Positions 6,102-8,542 of a stretch of 8,542 bases of DNA are shown piece by piece. The stretch is from Alphaproteobacteria bacterium (GTDB taxonomy: Bacteria; Pseudomonadota; Alphaproteobacteria; Rhizobiales; Xanthobacteraceae), in the NCBI GenBank assembly GCA_005884855.1, contig VAZS01000389.1:1-8542 (forward strand), given 5' to 3'. Position 1 is the stretch's first letter; each line of letters begins with the position of its first letter. Below the pieces are notes generated by a model. The model did not search any database. It had not been told where the DNA came from and saw only the letters and a program-made list of their open reading frames with translations. The position numbers and the translations under genes were made by a program.

Positions 6102-6659
6102 TTGAACGCACATGTCTCGCAAGGTGGTTGGCCGGTACTGGTGCTGAATGCCGATTTTCGGCCGCTCAGTTACTATCCGCTGTCGCTGTGGTCGTGGCAG
6201 GACGCGATCAAGGCGGTGTTCCTCGACCGCGTCAACATCGTGGAGCATTACGATCGCGCGGTGCGCAGCCCCTCGTTCGAGATCCAGCTTCCGAGCGTGG
6301 TGTCGCTGAAATCCTTCGTCAAGCCGACGACGCATCCCGCGTTCACTCGATTCAACGTGTTCCTGCGCGACCGCTTCGCCTGCCAGTACTGTTCCGCCAG
6401 CGACGATCTGACTTTCGACCACATCGTACCGCGCAGCAAAGGCGGCCAAACCACCTGGGAAAACGTCGTCGCTGCCTGTTCGCCTTGTAATCTGCGCAAG
6501 GGCAATCTTACACCGCAGCAGGCGCGGATGTTTCCGAGACAATTCCCGTTCGCGCCGACGGTGCATCAACTGCATCGTAATGGCCGGCTGTTCCCGCCAA
6601 ACTATCTGCACGATAGCTGGCTGGACTATTTATATTGGGATACTGAGCTGGACCCATAG
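6102..6659 (+). CDS. HNH endonuclease family protein
   Basis: Predicted metal-dependent nuclease of 185 residues. The N-terminal VLVLNADFRPLSYYPLSLWS (12-31) is the conserved lead-in of a widespread bacterial HNH family. The nuclease core has a structural zinc site from C94-x-x-C97 (FACQYC) and C126-x-x-C129 (CSPCN), the DHIVPRSKGG segment with Asp106 and the likely general base His107, and Asn121 in WENVV as the central N of HNH, followed by N130 and K133. The start is TTG, supported by AGGAG six bases upstream. Nothing beside it (no methylase, recombinase or phage gene) suggests restriction or mobile-element use. The family is common and single-copy-like in alphaproteobacteria, its role being poorly known. 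Its stop codon coincides with the breakpoint of a truncated convergent dehydrogenase. Confidence 0.9.
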   Translation: MNAHVSQGGWPVLVLNADFRPLSYYPLSLWSWQDAIKAVFLDRVNIVEHYDRAVRSPSFEIQLPSVVSLKSFVKPTTHPAFTRFNVFLRDRFACQYCSASDDLTFDHIVPRSKGGQTTWENVVAACSPCNLRKGNLTPQQARMFPRQFPFAPTVHQLHRNGRLFPPNYLHDSWLDYLYWDTELDP

Positions 6660-6853
6660 GCGGTCTGCTCCACAGCGGAGCCGCCGAATTGCTCGACCTC
6701 TTGCTTGACCTCCTCGAGCGCTTCGGTGTCTCGCGCGATCAATCTGATCCGCCAGCCCGCTCGGGCAAATTGATGCGCGATGGTGCGCCCCACTCCGGCT
6801 GAAGCGCCGGTGATCGCGACCACCCCAGGCGACGGAGTATGGAAGAAATTCAT
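6626..6853 (-). pseudogene. Truncated short-chain dehydrogenase/reductase (N-terminal third)
   Basis: The ATG at 6853 opens 75 codons. VVAITGASAGVGRTIA (11-26) is the TGxxxGxG NAD(P)-binding loop of the Rossmann fold, RLIARD (37-42) is the second strand that picks the cofactor, and EALEEVKQEVEQFGG (44-58) is the following helix. The likeness to SDRs runs to about residue 64 and then stops: residues from about 65 (TAYGSSSVSQYK and stop) are read from the antisense strand of the HNH gene. No NNAG motif, catalytic Ser, or YxxxK is present, whereas the family usually has 240-330 residues, so no active enzyme can result. It lies 108 bases downstream of the TPP enzyme on the same strand and may once have followed it in an operon. 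Weak ribosome site. Confidence 0.8.
6659..6685. terminator. Possible hairpin terminator after the HNH gene
   Basis: GGCGG (6659-6663) pairs with CCGCC (6681-6685), with an inner stem CTCC (6668-6671) and GGAG (6677-6680), a 4-base bulge and a 5-base loop. It begins on the last base of the HNH stop codon. No T-run follows, and the sequence is also the 3' end of the SDR remnant, so its role is uncertain. Confidence 0.3.
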
Positions 6854-6961
6854 GGCGCTACTTTTTGACTGCCGGGCTCAACGCAGCTTGCATGCAGTCG
6901 AGGCGGCGCGAACGCTATCGATCGAGACATCGGGCGTCTTATTTGGTCGTTATCCTTATAC
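6854..6961. other. Gap between the SDR remnant and the TPP enzyme gene
   Basis: No gene seen. GACTGC (6867-6872) and GCAGTC (6894-6899) form a 6-bp inverted repeat with a 21-base loop, but the minus-strand side is followed by A's instead of T's, so it is not a clear terminator for the TPP gene. Confidence 0.35.
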
Positions 6962-8542
6962 TCAGTGCTTCCCGGGAAGGACGCTCGCCAGCAACTCCTT
7001 GGCGCTGTTCTTCAGCACGCTTCCAAGTTCGGGTTCGGATGGAATCATGCTGACGAAGTGCTTGGCCTCCTCGAGCGTAATGTGAGGTGTAAGCGGCGGC
7101 ACATTCGGATCGGTGTACGCTTCCAGTATAACCGGGCGATCAGCCGAAAGCGCCTCGTCCCAAGCAGCACCTACCCTGTCGGGACTATCGACAAAGATGC
7201 CCTTCAGCCCGATCAGCTCGGCATATCTGTGATACGGAAAGTCTGGGATGCTTTGGGTGGATTCGGTCTTGCCCGCACCCAGTTTGATCCGTTCCTCCCA
7301 AGTGACTTGATTGAGATCGCGGTTGTTGAGGACGAGAACAATCAGTCGTGGGTTCGACCATTCCTTCCAGTATTTGGAAATCGTGATCATCACATTCAGG
7401 CCGTTCATTTGCATGGCGCCGTCGCCCATGCATGCGATGACGGTCCGATCCGGATAGGCCATCTTGCCGGCCAGCCCATAGGGCGTGCCCGCTCCGAGCG
7501 AAGCCAATCCGCCCGACAGCGACGCTTTCATGCCGCGCCGCATCTTGAGATCGCGCGCGAACCAGTTTGCGACCGACCCGGAGTCGGCGGTGATGATGGC
7601 GTTGTCGGGCAAACGTGGAGACAATTCCCAGAACACGCGCTGCGGATTGAGCGGCTCGGCGGAGTTCATGGCGCGCGATTCGAGAGTCTCCCACCATTCC
7701 TTCAGTCCTTGTTCGATGCCGCGCCTCCATGAAGATTCCTTCTTTTGCGTCAGCATCGGCAACAAGGCACGCAGCGTGGTTGCGCTATCGCCAACCATGT
7801 TGACCTCCATGGGGTAGCGTAAACTCAGCCTGCTACCGTCGATGTCGATCTGCACACCGCGCGCGGCGCCGGGCTTGGGCAGAAATTCGCTGTATGGGAA
7901 AGCAGAGCCTACCATCAGCAGCGTGTCGCAGTTTTTCATGAGGTCCCAGCTCGGCTTGGTCCCGAGCAATCCGATCGTACCCGTTACGAACGGCAGATCG
8001 TCAGGAAGCGCGGCCTTGCCGAGCAGCGCCTTGGCGACGCCCGCCTGCAACCGCTCCGCCACCGCGATGACCTCATCGGTAGCCTCGAGCGCCCCGGCCC
8101 CAACCAGCATCGCAACTTTGTTGCCGCTGTTCAAAACGTCGGCGGCGGCCCGAAGCAGCGCCTCATCGGGCAATTTAGCGGGCCCCGCATAACCGACGCC
8201 GGTGTGGGTCGCGCCATGCGCGAGCGGCGGGTCTTCATACTCAAGTTCCTGCAGGTCATTCGGCAGTATCACGCAACTGACCGCCCGTTTGTTGTGAGCG
8301 ATCCGCACCGCGCGGTCGATCAGATGACGCACCTGGGCGGGGACAGTCGCAAGCTCGACATACTCGCTGACATCTTTAAACAGGTTCTGGAGATCGACTT
8401 CCTGCTGGTAGCTCGCCCCCAATCCGGTTCGCGCCTGCTGACCGACAAGCGCAACCACGGGAACATGATCCATCTTGGCGTCGTATAATCCATTCAGCAG
8501 ATGGATCGCGCCTGGGCCGGAGGTCGCATAGCAAAGCCCGAC
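6962..8542 (-). CDS. Thiamine-pyrophosphate enzyme, pyruvate oxidase/acetolactate synthase superfamily (N-terminus off window)
   Basis: Partial: 526 residues are visible and the reading frame is still open at the right edge. The methionine encoded at 8471-8473 is internal, because upstream codons give CYATSGPGAIHLLNGLYDAK, a core segment of the N-terminal pyrimidine-binding domain. Numbering from that methionine, the central domain spans about 100-245, with MLVGAGALE and the GTIGLLGTKPS segment. The C-terminal domain holds the TPP/Mg2+ motif, GDG at 350-352 to NN at 383-384, whose Asp and Asn bind the metal. The overall pattern is closest, by memory, to PoxB-like pyruvate dehydrogenases (quinone), which decarboxylate pyruvate at the membrane with FAD, but acetolactate synthase-like or other 2-oxo-acid activities are possible. 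The catalytic Glu lies outside the window. The C-terminus has no clear amphipathic membrane helix that I can identify. Confidence 0.88.
   Translation of the reverse strand, partial: VGLCYATSGPGAIHLLNGLYDAKMDHVPVVALVGQQARTGLGASYQQEVDLQNLFKDVSEYVELATVPAQVRHLIDRAVRIAHNKRAVSCVILPNDLQELEYEDPPLAHGATHTGVGYAGPAKLPDEALLRAAADVLNSGNKVAMLVGAGALEATDEVIAVAERLQAGVAKALLGKAALPDDLPFVTGTIGLLGTKPSWDLMKNCDTLLMVGSAFPYSEFLPKPGAARGVQIDIDGSRLSLRYPMEVNMVGDSATTLRALLPMLTQKKESSWRRGIEQGLKEWWETLESRAMNSAEPLNPQRVFWELSPRLPDNAIITADSGSVANWFARDLKMRRGMKASLSGGLASLGAGTPYGLAGKMAYPDRTVIACMGDGAMQMNGLNVMITISKYWKEWSNPRLIVLVLNNRDLNQVTWEERIKLGAGKTESTQSIPDFPYHRYAELIGLKGIFVDSPDRVGAAWDEALSADRPVILEAYTDPNVPPLTPHITLEEAKHFVSMIPSEPELGSVLKNSAKELLASVLPGKH

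Noticed and set aside
5982..6611. Minus-strand open frame of 209 codons opposite the HNH gene
   Set aside because: The plus strand carries clear HNH motifs and a consensus AGGAG; the antisense product resembles nothing known.
6867..6899. Inverted repeat GACTGC/GCAGTC downstream of the TPP gene as a terminator
   Set aside because: Six-base stem with a 21-base loop, and A's instead of T's after it on the relevant strand.
6965..7732. Plus-strand open frame of 255 codons opposite the TPP enzyme
   Set aside because: No recognisable motif, and fully covered by the well-supported TPP enzyme on the minus strand.

Overview
The window looks like chromosomal DNA of a GC-rich alphaproteobacterium of the Bradyrhizobium/Rhizobiales kind. 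This rests on the high GC, the PF04392-type substrate-binding protein with an RRRDFI signal peptide, and protein signatures I associate with that group. It is an inference from family resemblance; no rRNA or other marker is present.

Layout. At the left, on the plus strand, are a SAM-dependent methyltransferase (177-1037) and an alpha/beta hydrolase (1112-1981). They meet, tail to tail, a minus-strand chain. Read in its own direction, that chain runs: substrate-binding protein (3016-3993), a short remnant of a second gene of the same family (about 2934-3014), a possible 28-codon small ORF (2830-2916), and a GNAT acetyltransferase (2075-2824). Further right on the minus strand is a CLC-type chloride channel/transporter with a CBS pair (4155-5960). 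It is divergent from an HNH endonuclease (6102-6659, plus, TTG start). The right end holds a truncated short-chain dehydrogenase (6626-6853, minus) and a thiamine-pyrophosphate enzyme of the pyruvate oxidase/acetolactate synthase superfamily. That enzyme's N-terminus runs off the right edge (6962 to beyond 8542, minus).

How the genes relate. The methyltransferase and hydrolase may share a transcript (74-base gap). The small ORF and GNAT gene are five bases apart, so translation could be coupled. The other genes look like independent housekeeping or accessory functions. No CRISPR array, tRNA, rRNA, transposase or integrase was seen, and I find no clear multi-gene defence or biosynthetic system. 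No gene-free stretch exceeds 300 bases.

The most informative details are signs of local rearrangement: a 17-bp tandem repeat that supplies the GNAT stop codon, a family-matched gene scrap beside an intact paralogue, an SDR gene cut off at the HNH stop codon, and a 13-bp duplication carrying a -10-like hexamer. The CLC protein also departs from several classical functional residues.
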